Positions 7,737 to 15,964 of a stretch of DNA of 64,000 bases are shown in pieces; position 1 is the first letter of the stretch, and every line of letters begins with the position of its first letter. A model generated the notes under the pieces. The model was not told the origin of the DNA. It was given only the letters and a program-made list of their open reading frames with translations, and searched no databases. This DNA comes from Nitratireductor sp. B36 (GTDB lineage: Bacteria; Pseudomonadota; Alphaproteobacteria; Rhizobiales; Rhizobiaceae), in assembly GCF_020833685.1 (NCBI RefSeq), contig NZ_JACKZY010000001.1:570578-634577 (forward strand), in the 5' to 3' direction. Made by a program: the position numbers and the translations under genes.

Positions 7737-8687
7737 TCAGACGGGCACGGGCCGTTCCCCTTCATTGAGCGGGAGCAGAATGTCCGCGATCACGCCGCGC
7801 ATCCAGCGATGCGCAGGATTGTCCGTCGACCGTTTGTGCCACACACCCACAATCAGTGCAGGTTCGATGGGCATCGGGGGTTTGTAGATCGCCAAATTCT
7901 GAGATGGCGCCAGTCTCTCGGCCAGTTGGCGCGGGATCAGCGATATCAACTCGCTTTCGCCCACCACGCGGCAGATGCCTGAAAAGACCGGCATTGTCAT
8001 GACCACCCGGCGGCTGCGTCCCACGCGCGCCAGTGCCGCGTCGCCGGCAGCGGCATGCTTGCCTTCAGGTGAAAACAGGAGATGCCCCATCTCACAGAAG
8101 AGATCCATGTCGAGCACATCGCCAGGCTGTGCTCCTGCCCCAGCCAGAACCGGATTGTCGGCCGCAGCAATGACTGCATAGCTGGAGTGAAAGAGTGGGC
8201 GACGATCCGTCCATTCGGGAAAGTCCAGATCCGGCATGAGCGCCATGTCCGCTTCATAGCGCTCCAACGAGTCCAGGTAGCTGTTGGGCACAAGGTCGAT
8301 GAGCTGCATCCGCATCTGTGGCGCCGTGATCCGAAGCTTCTGTGCAAGCTCGGGCATCAGCATCTCGGCAAAGAAATCCGCTCCCGCCAGCTTGAAACTC
8401 ATCGTGCTGGCGGCGGGATCGAAGGCCGCAGGTGCCAGAAGCGCTTCCAGGCGGGCAAGTTCTGCATTAAGCGGTAGAGAAAGGGACACCGCATAATCGG
8501 TGGGCCGCAAGCCCTGCCCGTGGCGAACAAAAAGTTGATCACCCAGTGCGTGGCGAAGCCTGGCGAGCGCGCCGGAGACCGCCGATTGCGACATCCCCAG
8601 CCGCTCACCGGCCTTGACCGTAGAACCTTCTCTCAACAATGCATCGAGGACACGCAGCAGATTGAGGTCGAATGTCGCAAAATTCAT
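7737..8687 (-). CDS. LysR-family transcriptional regulator (NodD-like subgroup)
   Basis: 316 residues. The N-terminal winged helix reads FDLNLLRVLDALLREGSTVKAGERLGMSQSAVSGALARLR (described here by its key parts: LNLLRVLDAL, the recognition helix SQSAVSGALARLR), typical of the NodD/NahR-like branch of LysR regulators. The remaining ~220 residues form the periplasmic-binding-protein-like effector domain. It is divergent from the small ORF and GST at 8801-9774, the usual arrangement for a LysR and its target, and a TAATC/GATTA inverted repeat lies between them. Effector unknown. Confidence 0.9.
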   Translation of the reverse strand: MNFATFDLNLLRVLDALLREGSTVKAGERLGMSQSAVSGALARLRHALGDQLFVRHGQGLRPTDYAVSLSLPLNAELARLEALLAPAAFDPAASTMSFKLAGADFFAEMLMPELAQKLRITAPQMRMQLIDLVPNSYLDSLERYEADMALMPDLDFPEWTDRRPLFHSSYAVIAAADNPVLAGAGAQPGDVLDMDLFCEMGHLLFSPEGKHAAAGDAALARVGRSRRVVMTMPVFSGICRVVGESELISLIPRQLAERLAPSQNLAIYKPPMPIEPALIVGVWHKRSTDNPAHRWMRGVIADILLPLNEGERPVPV

Positions 8688-8706
8688 TTTGCCAATAGAC
8701 TCTATC

Positions 8707-8729
8707 TAATCAAACGATTTTTCAGATTA
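8707..8729. promoter_or_regulatory. Inverted repeat in LysR/GST divergent promoter
   Basis: TAATC and GATTA are perfect complements separated by 13 bases; nested inside are AATC and GATT separated by AAAC. AT-rich dyads of this kind between a LysR gene and a divergent gene are typical LysR sites. It lies 20-42 bases upstream of the LysR start and about 70 bases upstream of the ORF at 8801. Confidence 0.4.
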
Positions 8730-8800
8730 ATTCCTCCCTGCTACAGATTGCAACAACGAGAGCGCTTTCGTTTCCTTGACCTGGGTTTATGGAGGAAGCG

Positions 8801-8950
8801 ATGCCTGACGCATTGACCGGTCCTGGCGTCATGACGAGGGATCGGGTTCGCTACAAGATTTCATTCTCCCCTGCCGAAACCGGCAGAGCCGTATCGATCA
8901 TCGACAGCGGGCCTCCCGCCTCGCGCGGTGAGCATGCAGGTCTGGAGTAG
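8801..8950 (+). CDS. Small 49-residue ORF preceding the GST
   Basis: ATG at 8801 is preceded by a strong GGAGGAAG ribosome site, and the stop at 8950 is two bases before the GST start, so the two would be translated together. The product is polar and basic with no hydrophobic segment and no recognised domain. It may be a real small protein or a leader that couples translation. Evidence is the ribosome site and spacing only. Confidence 0.42.
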   Translation: MPDALTGPGVMTRDRVRYKISFSPAETGRAVSIIDSGPPASRGEHAGLE

Positions 8951-8952
8951 CC

Positions 8953-9774
8953 ATGTCGTCCGCACATCACGAAAGACCGGTTGTCTATCACATCCCGGCC
9001 TGCCCTTTTTCGCAACGGCTGGAAATTCTTCTGACCCTGAAAGGACAGCTTGAAGCTGTCGAGTTTCGGGTGGTCGATATCACCCGGCCGCGCGATCCGG
9101 AACTGCTTGAGAAAACCCGTGGCACCACCGCGCTGCCGGTGCTCGAAACGCCGCAAGGTGGCATTCTCAAGGAAAGCCTGGTGATCCTCGATTATCTGGA
9201 AGAAATTGTCCCAGGGCCGCCGGTGCGGCGCATTGATCCTTTCGAGCATGCGATCGAACACATGCTGATTGCCAAGGAAGGCCCCTTCATCACGGCGGGA
9301 TACAGGCTCGTGATGAATCAGGATCGCGCGGCGCGTGAAGACAAACGCGGACAATTGCTTCAGCTTTATGCGGATCTCGATGATTTCCTGGTCGCCCATG
9401 AGGCTTCAGAAAATGAAGCCAGCAATTTCCTGTTCGGCAGGTTCGGGCTGGCCGAAGTGGTGTTCACACCGATCTTCGCGCGGTTCTGGTTCCTGGATTA
9501 CTATGAGGGCTTCCAATTGCCGGATGAGGCGCGCTTTGCCCGCGTCTCGGGTTGGCGCGAGGCCTGCCTTGCTCATCCTGCTGCCCAGCAGGTGAGCCGC
9601 GAGGAGATTGTCAAGCTCTACTATGACTATGCGCTTGGGTTCGGCAACGGCGCGCTGCCTCCCGGCCGGTCCATTTCCAGTTTCACGGCCCACCCCCACT
9701 GGCGGGACCGGCCCTGGCCGCCGGCCGACAAGTATGAGCGGGCAGCAAGCGATCGGGATCTGGGGCTTGCATGA
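8953..9774 (+). CDS. Glutathione S-transferase family protein
   Basis: 273 residues. The N-terminal thioredoxin-fold domain has the CPFSQR active-site motif (residues ~17-22), TALPVLE with the cis-proline, and KESLVILDYLEE, which binds glutathione in the family. Residues ~95-240 form the helical domain. The ~35-residue C-terminal tail rich in Pro and Trp (HPHWRDRPWPP) is longer than in standard GSTs. Substrate unknown; divergent LysR is the likely regulator. A cysteine rather than serine or tyrosine at the catalytic position places it with omega/beta-like forms. Confidence 0.85.
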   Translation: MSSAHHERPVVYHIPACPFSQRLEILLTLKGQLEAVEFRVVDITRPRDPELLEKTRGTTALPVLETPQGGILKESLVILDYLEEIVPGPPVRRIDPFEHAIEHMLIAKEGPFITAGYRLVMNQDRAAREDKRGQLLQLYADLDDFLVAHEASENEASNFLFGRFGLAEVVFTPIFARFWFLDYYEGFQLPDEARFARVSGWREACLAHPAAQQVSREEIVKLYYDYALGFGNGALPPGRSISSFTAHPHWRDRPWPPADKYERAASDRDLGLA

Positions 9775-9841
9775 GACGGGCACGACAACCAACACCGCCC
9801 GCCCGCCGTTCCGCAGCGCAAACACATCAATGGGAGACAAC

Positions 9842-10234
9842 ATGATGCGCGGTATAGCTTTTCTCTTTTTCCTGAGTGCCAGCCTCTATGCGCTGGCCGG
9901 CATGGCATTCGGCATCCACATGGCTTCGTCGCAGGATCATTCACTGGCTTCTGCCCATGCTCATCTGAACCTCATCGGTTGGGTGACGCTGGGCATGAGC
10001 GGACTTTATTATCACAACGTTCCTCAGGCAGCCGAGGGCTGGCTCGCATGGCTCCATTTCGCGATGGCCTCGCTCGGTTTGTGGATGATTGTGCCTGGGA
10101 TTGTGCTGGCGCTGAAAGGCGTCACCGAGGGACTGGCCATTGCCGGATCTTTGGTCACCATCCTGTCCATGATGTTGTTTGTTTTCATCGTCTTGAGGAG
10201 CAGAACTGACCGGCCTGTCAGCATGTCCGCCTGA
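9842..10234 (+). CDS. Small four-helix membrane protein resembling a cytochrome-oxidase subunit I fragment
   Basis: 130 residues with four hydrophobic helices. The segment SAHAHLNLIGWVTLGMSGLYY resembles the helix of heme-copper oxidase subunit I that carries heme-ligand histidines, and small proteins of this type are often labelled cytochrome-oxidase-like. It is far too short to be an oxidase and has no copper-site partners nearby. The ATG at 9842 is chosen for its GGGAGA ribosome site; upstream in-frame sequence lies in the GST tail. Could bind heme or act as an accessory membrane protein; function unknown. Confidence 0.72.
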   Translation: MMRGIAFLFFLSASLYALAGMAFGIHMASSQDHSLASAHAHLNLIGWVTLGMSGLYYHNVPQAAEGWLAWLHFAMASLGLWMIVPGIVLALKGVTEGLAIAGSLVTILSMMLFVFIVLRSRTDRPVSMSA

Positions 10235-10315
10235 CGCCGGTTGCAAAGCGATCAGGATTGACCGGAAACGAGAGTGGCGCCACACCACACGGCACCGCTC
10301 GGGGGAGCGAGCACC

Positions 10316-11410
10316 ATGGACAAAGCATCAAACCTTGTCGGACAGATTTATGACGCCGTCTTCGACACGGGGATTTGGCCGCAGCTCCTGTGCTCCCTTG
10401 CGGATTATTGCGGTGTCGACAACGCCGCGCTGGTCGTAACGGACCCGCACATCCAGTTCTCCTCGGTGGTTACACCACGCGCCGATCCTGAAGTTGTTTC
10501 ACATTACGCCGAAAGATGGTGGACCGAAGACCCGACAGCTGCAACGACAGCGTCCATGCCCGTGGGGCGGATAACGAGCCTCGCAGACACTGGTCGAGAA
10601 AAATTCTTTGCCAGCCGGTTCTACAATGACTATTGGCGCCATTCCGGCCTTGGAGCCGAGCGGCTGGCGAGCAATCTTTTCACTGACGGGGGCGGCTTTT
10701 CCAGCATTGTCCTGCAGGCGCCTGCGCGCCGGGATGAGATCGGGGCTGACACGGTCAAGCGATTTTCCTTCTTCATCCCCCATCTGGTGCGCGCCGTCAG
10801 CCTTGCGCGGAATCTTCAAAGAACGGCCCTTGAGACCGCGCTTCTGAAGACCGAGAGCCGCGTTCCCTCCCCGACCAGCACGGTTGTTGTTGATCATGAG
10901 CGACGTGTGCTTTTCGCCGACACCGAGGCGGAGCGCCTATTCTCACAAGACAGAGGGATTAGGGTGATCGGGGGCCGACTCTACCTTACTGGAGAGGGAG
11001 CCCATGCCGCATTTGATGCAGCCCTTTCCGGCTGTTGTGCAACAGCCCTGCCCGCAAGCCGGCGCATCACGGTGAGACGGAGCCTGGAGGCGCCTCCTTA
11101 TTCGGTGGAGGTTCGTCCCATCCGCATCCCGGGCAGTGTCCCCGGCGCACCAATTCCCGCCGCCGTACTCCGTATCAGCAATCCCGAATTGCATCGCGAT
11201 CGGCGCATGATGGTCCTTCAGGAGCGGTTTGGCCTCACTCCCGCTGAGGCCCGGCTTGCGTTGGAGATGCGCAGGGGAGATGGTCGCGCCGCCGCCGCCA
11301 GACGCTGCGGCATATCCATCAACACCGCCCGAACGCACCTCACAAGCATCTTTGGAAAAACAGGCGTCACGCGTCAGGCAGAGCTGATCAAGGTTTTACT
11401 GCAGCTGTAA
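10316..11410 (+). CDS. LuxR-type helix-turn-helix transcriptional regulator
   Basis: 364 residues. The last ~60 residues (FGLTPAEARLALEM, then CGISINTARTHLTSIFGKTGVTRQAELIKVL in outline) form a LuxR/GerE helix-turn-helix. The N-terminal two thirds resemble a PAS/GAF-like sensory region without a receiver Asp, so this is not a response regulator. The ATG at 10316 has a GGGGGAG ribosome site eight bases upstream; the GTG 14 codons earlier does not. Target genes are not evident; the convergent amidohydrolase operon ends downstream. Confidence 0.85.
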   Translation: MDKASNLVGQIYDAVFDTGIWPQLLCSLADYCGVDNAALVVTDPHIQFSSVVTPRADPEVVSHYAERWWTEDPTAATTASMPVGRITSLADTGREKFFASRFYNDYWRHSGLGAERLASNLFTDGGGFSSIVLQAPARRDEIGADTVKRFSFFIPHLVRAVSLARNLQRTALETALLKTESRVPSPTSTVVVDHERRVLFADTEAERLFSQDRGIRVIGGRLYLTGEGAHAAFDAALSGCCATALPASRRITVRRSLEAPPYSVEVRPIRIPGSVPGAPIPAAVLRISNPELHRDRRMMVLQERFGLTPAEARLALEMRRGDGRAAAARRCGISINTARTHLTSIFGKTGVTRQAELIKVLLQL

Positions 11411-11533
11411 CGAAGCCACTCGACCGAGACGTTGCTCTGTTTCGCATGGATATTGGTCCAGCGCTGCGCTCTTTGAAGGTTCAAGACGAATGGAACCGGT
11501 GGCTGCGAGCCCCATGGTGAGCCCGCCTTACGG

Positions 11534-11583
11534 CCGGGCCGCTATAGGCCATGCCCAGAAAGGCACGGCCGACAGCGGCCCGG
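11534..11583 (-). terminator. Long nested hairpin downstream of the amidohydrolase operon
   Basis: The outer arms CCGGGCCGCT and AGCGGCCCGG are perfect 10-bp complements, enclosing GGCC/GGCC and TGCC/GGCA around a CAGAAA loop. It begins 9 bases past the stop of the minus-strand amidohydrolase gene and also lies after the LuxR-type gene. It may serve as a terminator without U-tract or as a repeat element. Confidence 0.5.
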
Positions 11584-11592
11584 GAAGTTCGG

Positions 11593-13338
11593 TCAATCCT
11601 GGGCGTTGTAGATCGTGGCGCCTTCCTTGATGGTTTCCACGACCTTCACCTCCCGCAGAGAGCTTGGTTCGATCTTGAGAGGATTTTGATCCAGGATCAC
11701 AAAATCAGCCAGCTTTCCTGTTTTCAGGCTGCCCTTCTGATTTTCCTGGTATCCCTGATAAGCGGCCCAGATGGTGAGCGCACGCAGCCCGTCATAGGCA
11801 CTGACGCGCTGGTCGGGGCCGATGACATCGCCGGTGCGGCTGGTTCGATTGACCGCTGCGGACAGGACCGCCATGGCACTGGGAAGCGCCACTGGCGCAT
11901 CATGATGCTGGGAGAAGATCATGCCGCGCTTGAGCGCCGACTGGGCCGGCGAAATGCGATAGGCGCGTTCCTTGCCAAGCGTCACCTCGCGATGCAGATC
12001 ACCCCAGTAATAAGTGTGCATGGCGAAGAAGGACGGAAAAATGGCCAGTTCCTTCATGGCATCAAGTTGGTCCTCGCGCACGGTCTGTGCATGGATCATG
12101 ACCGTCCGGCGATCATCCATGCCACGCTCTTGCGTCACCGCGCGTACGGCATTGATCAGCTGGTCGCTGGTCTGGTCCCCATTGGTGTGGACCAGCAGCT
12201 GCCAGTTGTTCTTGTAGGCCGTGTCGACGATCTTCTGTACCTCGTCCACCTCTTCAATCGCCGGATAACCATTATAGTCCTCAGGCTGGCCGGGGAGCGG
12301 TTCCTTGTAGGGTTCGCTGAGCCATGCCGTGAAATTCTGAATGGCGCCATCGAGGCTGAGCTTCGCGCCGGCAATGCGGAAGCCATTGTTATAGATGTGC
12401 GATGTGCCCACCGCCTTCAGATAATCGAGGTCTCCGCGAATATCGGGATAAACATCGATGTCGAGAATGAGCTCGTCACTGTTGGCGAGGCTGCGCCAGG
12501 TCTCCGCGACGGGCTTGGTTGCCCGCCCCTCCTGGCCGGTGGTGAAGCCGTGGGCCGCATAGGCCTTCATTCCGGCTTTCGCGATGGTGAGGTTGGCTGT
12601 CTCGTCGAGCTGGGCCAGCACGGCAAAGAGCGGCGTGAACAGCGCCATTTCCTCCAGCACGCCATTGGGCTTCTGGCTGCCTTCCACGCGCTGGATTACA
12701 CCGCCTGCAGGATTCGGCGTTTCGGCCGTGTAGCCGGCCATTTCCAGCGCCTTGTCGTTCATCACGCCAAGATGCGTCGACTGATGCAGAAGGATGACGG
12801 GAATGTCCTCAGAGATCTTGTTGAGGTCTTCCGCGGTCGGATGACGTTTTTCCGCCAGCTGCGCGTCATCGTAGCCGAATCCAACGATCCAGCCCACCTT
12901 GTCGATGGCCGCCTGGTTCTCGCTCACCCATTTGTTCATGATGTCGATGATCGAGGCAATGTCATTCGCCTCGCCATCGGGGGGCGGCAGGAGATTGGCC
13001 GCGAGGGCCTGAAAACCGGTGTTCCAGATATGACCGTGGGCATCGAAGAAACCGGGCAACAGCGTCTTTCCGTCAAGGTCGACCTGCCGTGTTCCCTCGC
13101 CGATCAGAGCCGCGACGCCGGATTGGGGGCCCACATAGGCGATCTTGCCGTTCCGCACCGCAACGGCTTCTGCATATTCAGGGGCATCCCCCTCCATGGT
13201 TATGATATCGCCACCGGTGTAGACGATGTCGACGGATTTTCCCGCCTCGTCCGCCCAGGCCGTCAGGCCCGGCCCGAAGGACGCTGCCACGGTGATTGTC
13301 AGGGCTGCGACCAGTCCCTTACGTCTGTTGATCGTCAT
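11593..13338 (-). CDS. Exported amidohydrolase (YtcJ-like, Amidohydro_3 family)
   Basis: 581 residues. A signal peptide (hydrophobic residues 9-24, cleavage near AWA-DEA) is followed by a metal-dependent hydrolase: FFDAHGH (HxH metal site), HTNGD, HAQTV and SQHHDAP match the Amidohydro_3 pattern. YtcJ-like enzymes hydrolyse amides of unknown or varied substrates; export to the periplasm is unusual and suggests use on an external compound. The ATG at 13338 has an AGGAGT ribosome site, better than the one seven codons upstream. It is 40 bases after the M20 peptidase gene, so the two form an operon. Confidence 0.88.
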   Translation of the reverse strand: MTINRRKGLVAALTITVAASFGPGLTAWADEAGKSVDIVYTGGDIITMEGDAPEYAEAVAVRNGKIAYVGPQSGVAALIGEGTRQVDLDGKTLLPGFFDAHGHIWNTGFQALAANLLPPPDGEANDIASIIDIMNKWVSENQAAIDKVGWIVGFGYDDAQLAEKRHPTAEDLNKISEDIPVILLHQSTHLGVMNDKALEMAGYTAETPNPAGGVIQRVEGSQKPNGVLEEMALFTPLFAVLAQLDETANLTIAKAGMKAYAAHGFTTGQEGRATKPVAETWRSLANSDELILDIDVYPDIRGDLDYLKAVGTSHIYNNGFRIAGAKLSLDGAIQNFTAWLSEPYKEPLPGQPEDYNGYPAIEEVDEVQKIVDTAYKNNWQLLVHTNGDQTSDQLINAVRAVTQERGMDDRRTVMIHAQTVREDQLDAMKELAIFPSFFAMHTYYWGDLHREVTLGKERAYRISPAQSALKRGMIFSQHHDAPVALPSAMAVLSAAVNRTSRTGDVIGPDQRVSAYDGLRALTIWAAYQGYQENQKGSLKTGKLADFVILDQNPLKIEPSSLREVKVVETIKEGATIYNAQD

Positions 13339-13378
13339 TTCGATACTCCTGGCATGCAATATGCGGCTAAGGACGGGA

Positions 13379-14785
13379 TCACTTGCTTGCTTTGGTGACC
13401 TTCAGAAGCGGCGATCCCTTCCCCAAAAGCTCCAGGGTAGCCACGGTTGCGACCTCCGTACCGACCGGAATGGCCCGCAGATCAACGATGAAGTTGGGAT
13501 TGTGCGCGGAATAAGGGAACCCCTTGCCGGCTTCCATCGATGCGCGGAACACCTCCGGATCTGCAACACCGACGATCAGATAATTGAAGGCAACGTCTTC
13601 ATTGGGACCTTTCAGGAGGTGCACATCCTCCGAACCCGTTGCAGCAGGAAGCTGACTGACAACGCCTTCCTTGCCAACGAGCTTGGTGAGAGCGTCCGCG
13701 TGGCGTTCCGCCATTTCGTCATCATTCACGAGCGGAGTGGAATACCCCTTCATCGTGTATTCCGGCAGCATGTCCTCGGGCATGCCATAGGTGCGAGCGA
13801 TTCCATCGCTGATGGATTTGATGCCGGCGATCATCTGTTCACGCACCTTGGCGTCGTACCAGCGCAGATTGACCTTCACCAGCGCGCTGGCGGGAATCAC
13901 ATTGTTGTCGACACCGGCCTGGATCGAGCCAACGGTGAGGACCGCGGTCTGCTGCGGTTCGATCGTGCGGGCCACAATCGCCTGATACTGGGTCACAGCA
14001 TAGGCAGCCATGATAACCGGATCCTTGGTCATCTGCGGCATTGAGCCATGCCCGCCAACGCCCTTGAACAGGACATCGATCTGATCGGTTCCAGCCATCT
14101 TCGGACCGCCGGAACTAACCACCATGCCAACCGGGCCGGGGGCCGTATGGAGACCGATGAGATAGTCCGGCGTGGGCAGGTCGTAATCCGTCCACAGTCC
14201 ATCATCGACCATCGCCTGAGCGCCAAGGATCAACTCTTCGGCCGGCTGGGCGATGAGGATCAGCGTGCCGCTCCAGCTGTCTTTCTTCTCGGCCATGATC
14301 TTGGCCATGCCGAGCATCCAGGTGACGTGGGCATCGTGCCCGCACATGTGGGCAACGGGCGACACCGTTCCATCCTCACGTTCAACGCGGACAGTGCTGG
14401 CATAGGGGAGACCAGTTGCTTCCTCAACGGCGTTTGCATCCATGTCGGCGCGGTAGGCAAGCACCGGCCCTTCGCCGTTTTTCATGATCCCCACGACGCC
14501 GGTACCGCCAATGCCCGTCTTCACTTCAAAGCCGAGGCTTTCGAGTTCCTTGGCGATGATCTCGGCCGTGCGGGTTTCCATGAAACCGAGCTCGGGATTC
14601 TGATGGATGTCTTTGAAAATGGTTTCCAGCCGGGAAGCATCCTCTTTCACGGACGCCCTCACCTGCTCGATCATTTCAGCCGAAATATGGCTCTGCTGCT
14701 GGGCATGGGCGTGTCCTGCTCCCACAAACGATGCGCCCACGAGCAACATGGTTGCCGCTATGCCTGTCCGGTTCCAAATACCCAT
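13379..14785 (-). CDS. Exported M20 family amidohydrolase/peptidase (hippurate-hydrolase-like)
   Basis: 468 residues with a signal peptide (to about AHAQ, residue 29). The metal ligands of the family are present: YRADMDA, HMCGHDAHV, PAEE for the catalytic glutamate, and GLHTA. The central VGGHGSMPQ region is the lid/dimerisation domain. M20D enzymes remove acyl groups from amino acids or cleave small amides. GGAGGAAT ribosome site precedes the ATG. Co-transcribed with the exported amidohydrolase, so both likely degrade one extracytoplasmic amide or acyl-amino-acid substrate. Confidence 0.9.
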   Translation of the reverse strand: MGIWNRTGIAATMLLVGASFVGAGHAHAQQQSHISAEMIEQVRASVKEDASRLETIFKDIHQNPELGFMETRTAEIIAKELESLGFEVKTGIGGTGVVGIMKNGEGPVLAYRADMDANAVEEATGLPYASTVRVEREDGTVSPVAHMCGHDAHVTWMLGMAKIMAEKKDSWSGTLILIAQPAEELILGAQAMVDDGLWTDYDLPTPDYLIGLHTAPGPVGMVVSSGGPKMAGTDQIDVLFKGVGGHGSMPQMTKDPVIMAAYAVTQYQAIVARTIEPQQTAVLTVGSIQAGVDNNVIPASALVKVNLRWYDAKVREQMIAGIKSISDGIARTYGMPEDMLPEYTMKGYSTPLVNDDEMAERHADALTKLVGKEGVVSQLPAATGSEDVHLLKGPNEDVAFNYLIVGVADPEVFRASMEAGKGFPYSAHNPNFIVDLRAIPVGTEVATVATLELLGKGSPLLKVTKASK

Positions 14786-14922
14786 CTTATTCCTCCTGCA
14801 GCCCGCCTCTCAGGCGGCGTTTCACATGATGTGTTTCGTTGCCGCCCATGGACAAAGCCAGTCAGGCGGCGATGTTCATCGGAGCGCCCGCGCTTTCCTG
14901 CCATATCTGTCGTGTTGCGACT

Positions 14923-15732
14923 TCAAGACGAGATCTCCGCAAGCCGTAGAATGGCTTTTCCTTCCTCATCCAGCAGGACAAGCTTTCGAAAGGTCTGGTG
15001 GATCTCGAAACGCCGCGCTCTCCCCAATGCGTTCAGAAACGCTTGTTCCTGGTTCATCACGGCTGGCGGACACGCCATGTTGGTCGAAGCCAGTGGGGTG
15101 AAAAGGATCGAAGCGCCTTCGACCTTCACATTGCCCCGGAAGCGGTTGCAGCCTCCCGATCCGCTCACCGCACCGTCCTCTGACAAGGTCAGCGTGCTTC
15201 TCAGGCGATCCATCACGCCGCCGCCGTCAATGTCCTCCACAAGCCATTCACCAAACAGGGAGACACTCTGGCTCACACGTTGAACAAGAATTTCTGTCTG
15301 GTTGGGACCGTCGCCGAAAACAGCATGATTTTGGGTGGTGGTGAAAAGCAATCGGCCGCCCGCTGAAATCGTGGCGCGCAAAGCATAGCGATGCCCCGGC
15401 CTTACCTGCTGCGGATCGAAACCAAGCTGATAATTGATCGGGCTGCCGGCAGCTCCTGTGACCTTCTGCGAGGCAACAACAACGGCAGGAGCATCGGCGC
15501 GCGAAACATCCAGCAACTGAACTTCAACGACAGTCCCGGAAGGGAGCGCCATGCGCTCGCGATAAACAACCGTTCCGTGAATCTCGCCGGCTGAGTCAGA
15601 TCCGTGCGCAAGATTTGCAGGAACGAGCATACCGATGATGGCAAGAAGCACTGTTCTGCGGTCAACGCTCAACGCAGGGGCGAGTGCTTTGTCGTGGCCC
15701 GCCGGCCGCTCAAGATTACTCCCTAGCCCCAT
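14923..15732 (-). CDS. YbaY-like and META domain two-domain exported protein
   Basis: About 269 residues. A hydrophobic stretch (LLAIIGMLVPANLAHG) acts as a signal or anchor. Residues ~50-150 (VVYRERMALPSGTVVEVQLLDVSRADA) match the YbaY/YscW lipoprotein family, and residues ~165-265 (GEWLVEDI, SGSGGCNRFRG, ACPPAVMNQEQAF) match the META/HslJ domain. Both domains are tied to stress or secretion-related envelope functions in enterobacteria. The ATG at 15732 has a GGGAG site; the TTG at 15750 does not. It is 137 bases upstream of the M20 gene and may be in the same operon. Confidence 0.82.
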   Translation of the reverse strand: MGLGSNLERPAGHDKALAPALSVDRRTVLLAIIGMLVPANLAHGSDSAGEIHGTVVYRERMALPSGTVVEVQLLDVSRADAPAVVVASQKVTGAAGSPINYQLGFDPQQVRPGHRYALRATISAGGRLLFTTTQNHAVFGDGPNQTEILVQRVSQSVSLFGEWLVEDIDGGGVMDRLRSTLTLSEDGAVSGSGGCNRFRGNVKVEGASILFTPLASTNMACPPAVMNQEQAFLNALGRARRFEIHQTFRKLVLLDEEGKAILRLAEISS

Positions 15733-15964
15733 CTCAACTCCCGCCAACAATCGGATATGACCGGCAAAAACCTAGCCACACCGCCGGCAGAAGACTATCC
15801 AGATCACGCTGGTTTCTTGAAATCATTCAAGTTTGCTAAAGATTTCCCTCTCGTTCCTTTCGCAAGTTTATCCAAACTCAAGTTCTGGTTTCAATCTTGC
15901 GCGCCATTAAAACCGCAAGTGCTTTGCTGATTTAAGGAAACCTCGCAGATTTGTTGTACCCTCT

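Noticed and set aside
13226-14044. Plus-strand ORF across the two amidase genes
   Set aside because: Antisense to two well-supported enzyme genes with catalytic motifs.
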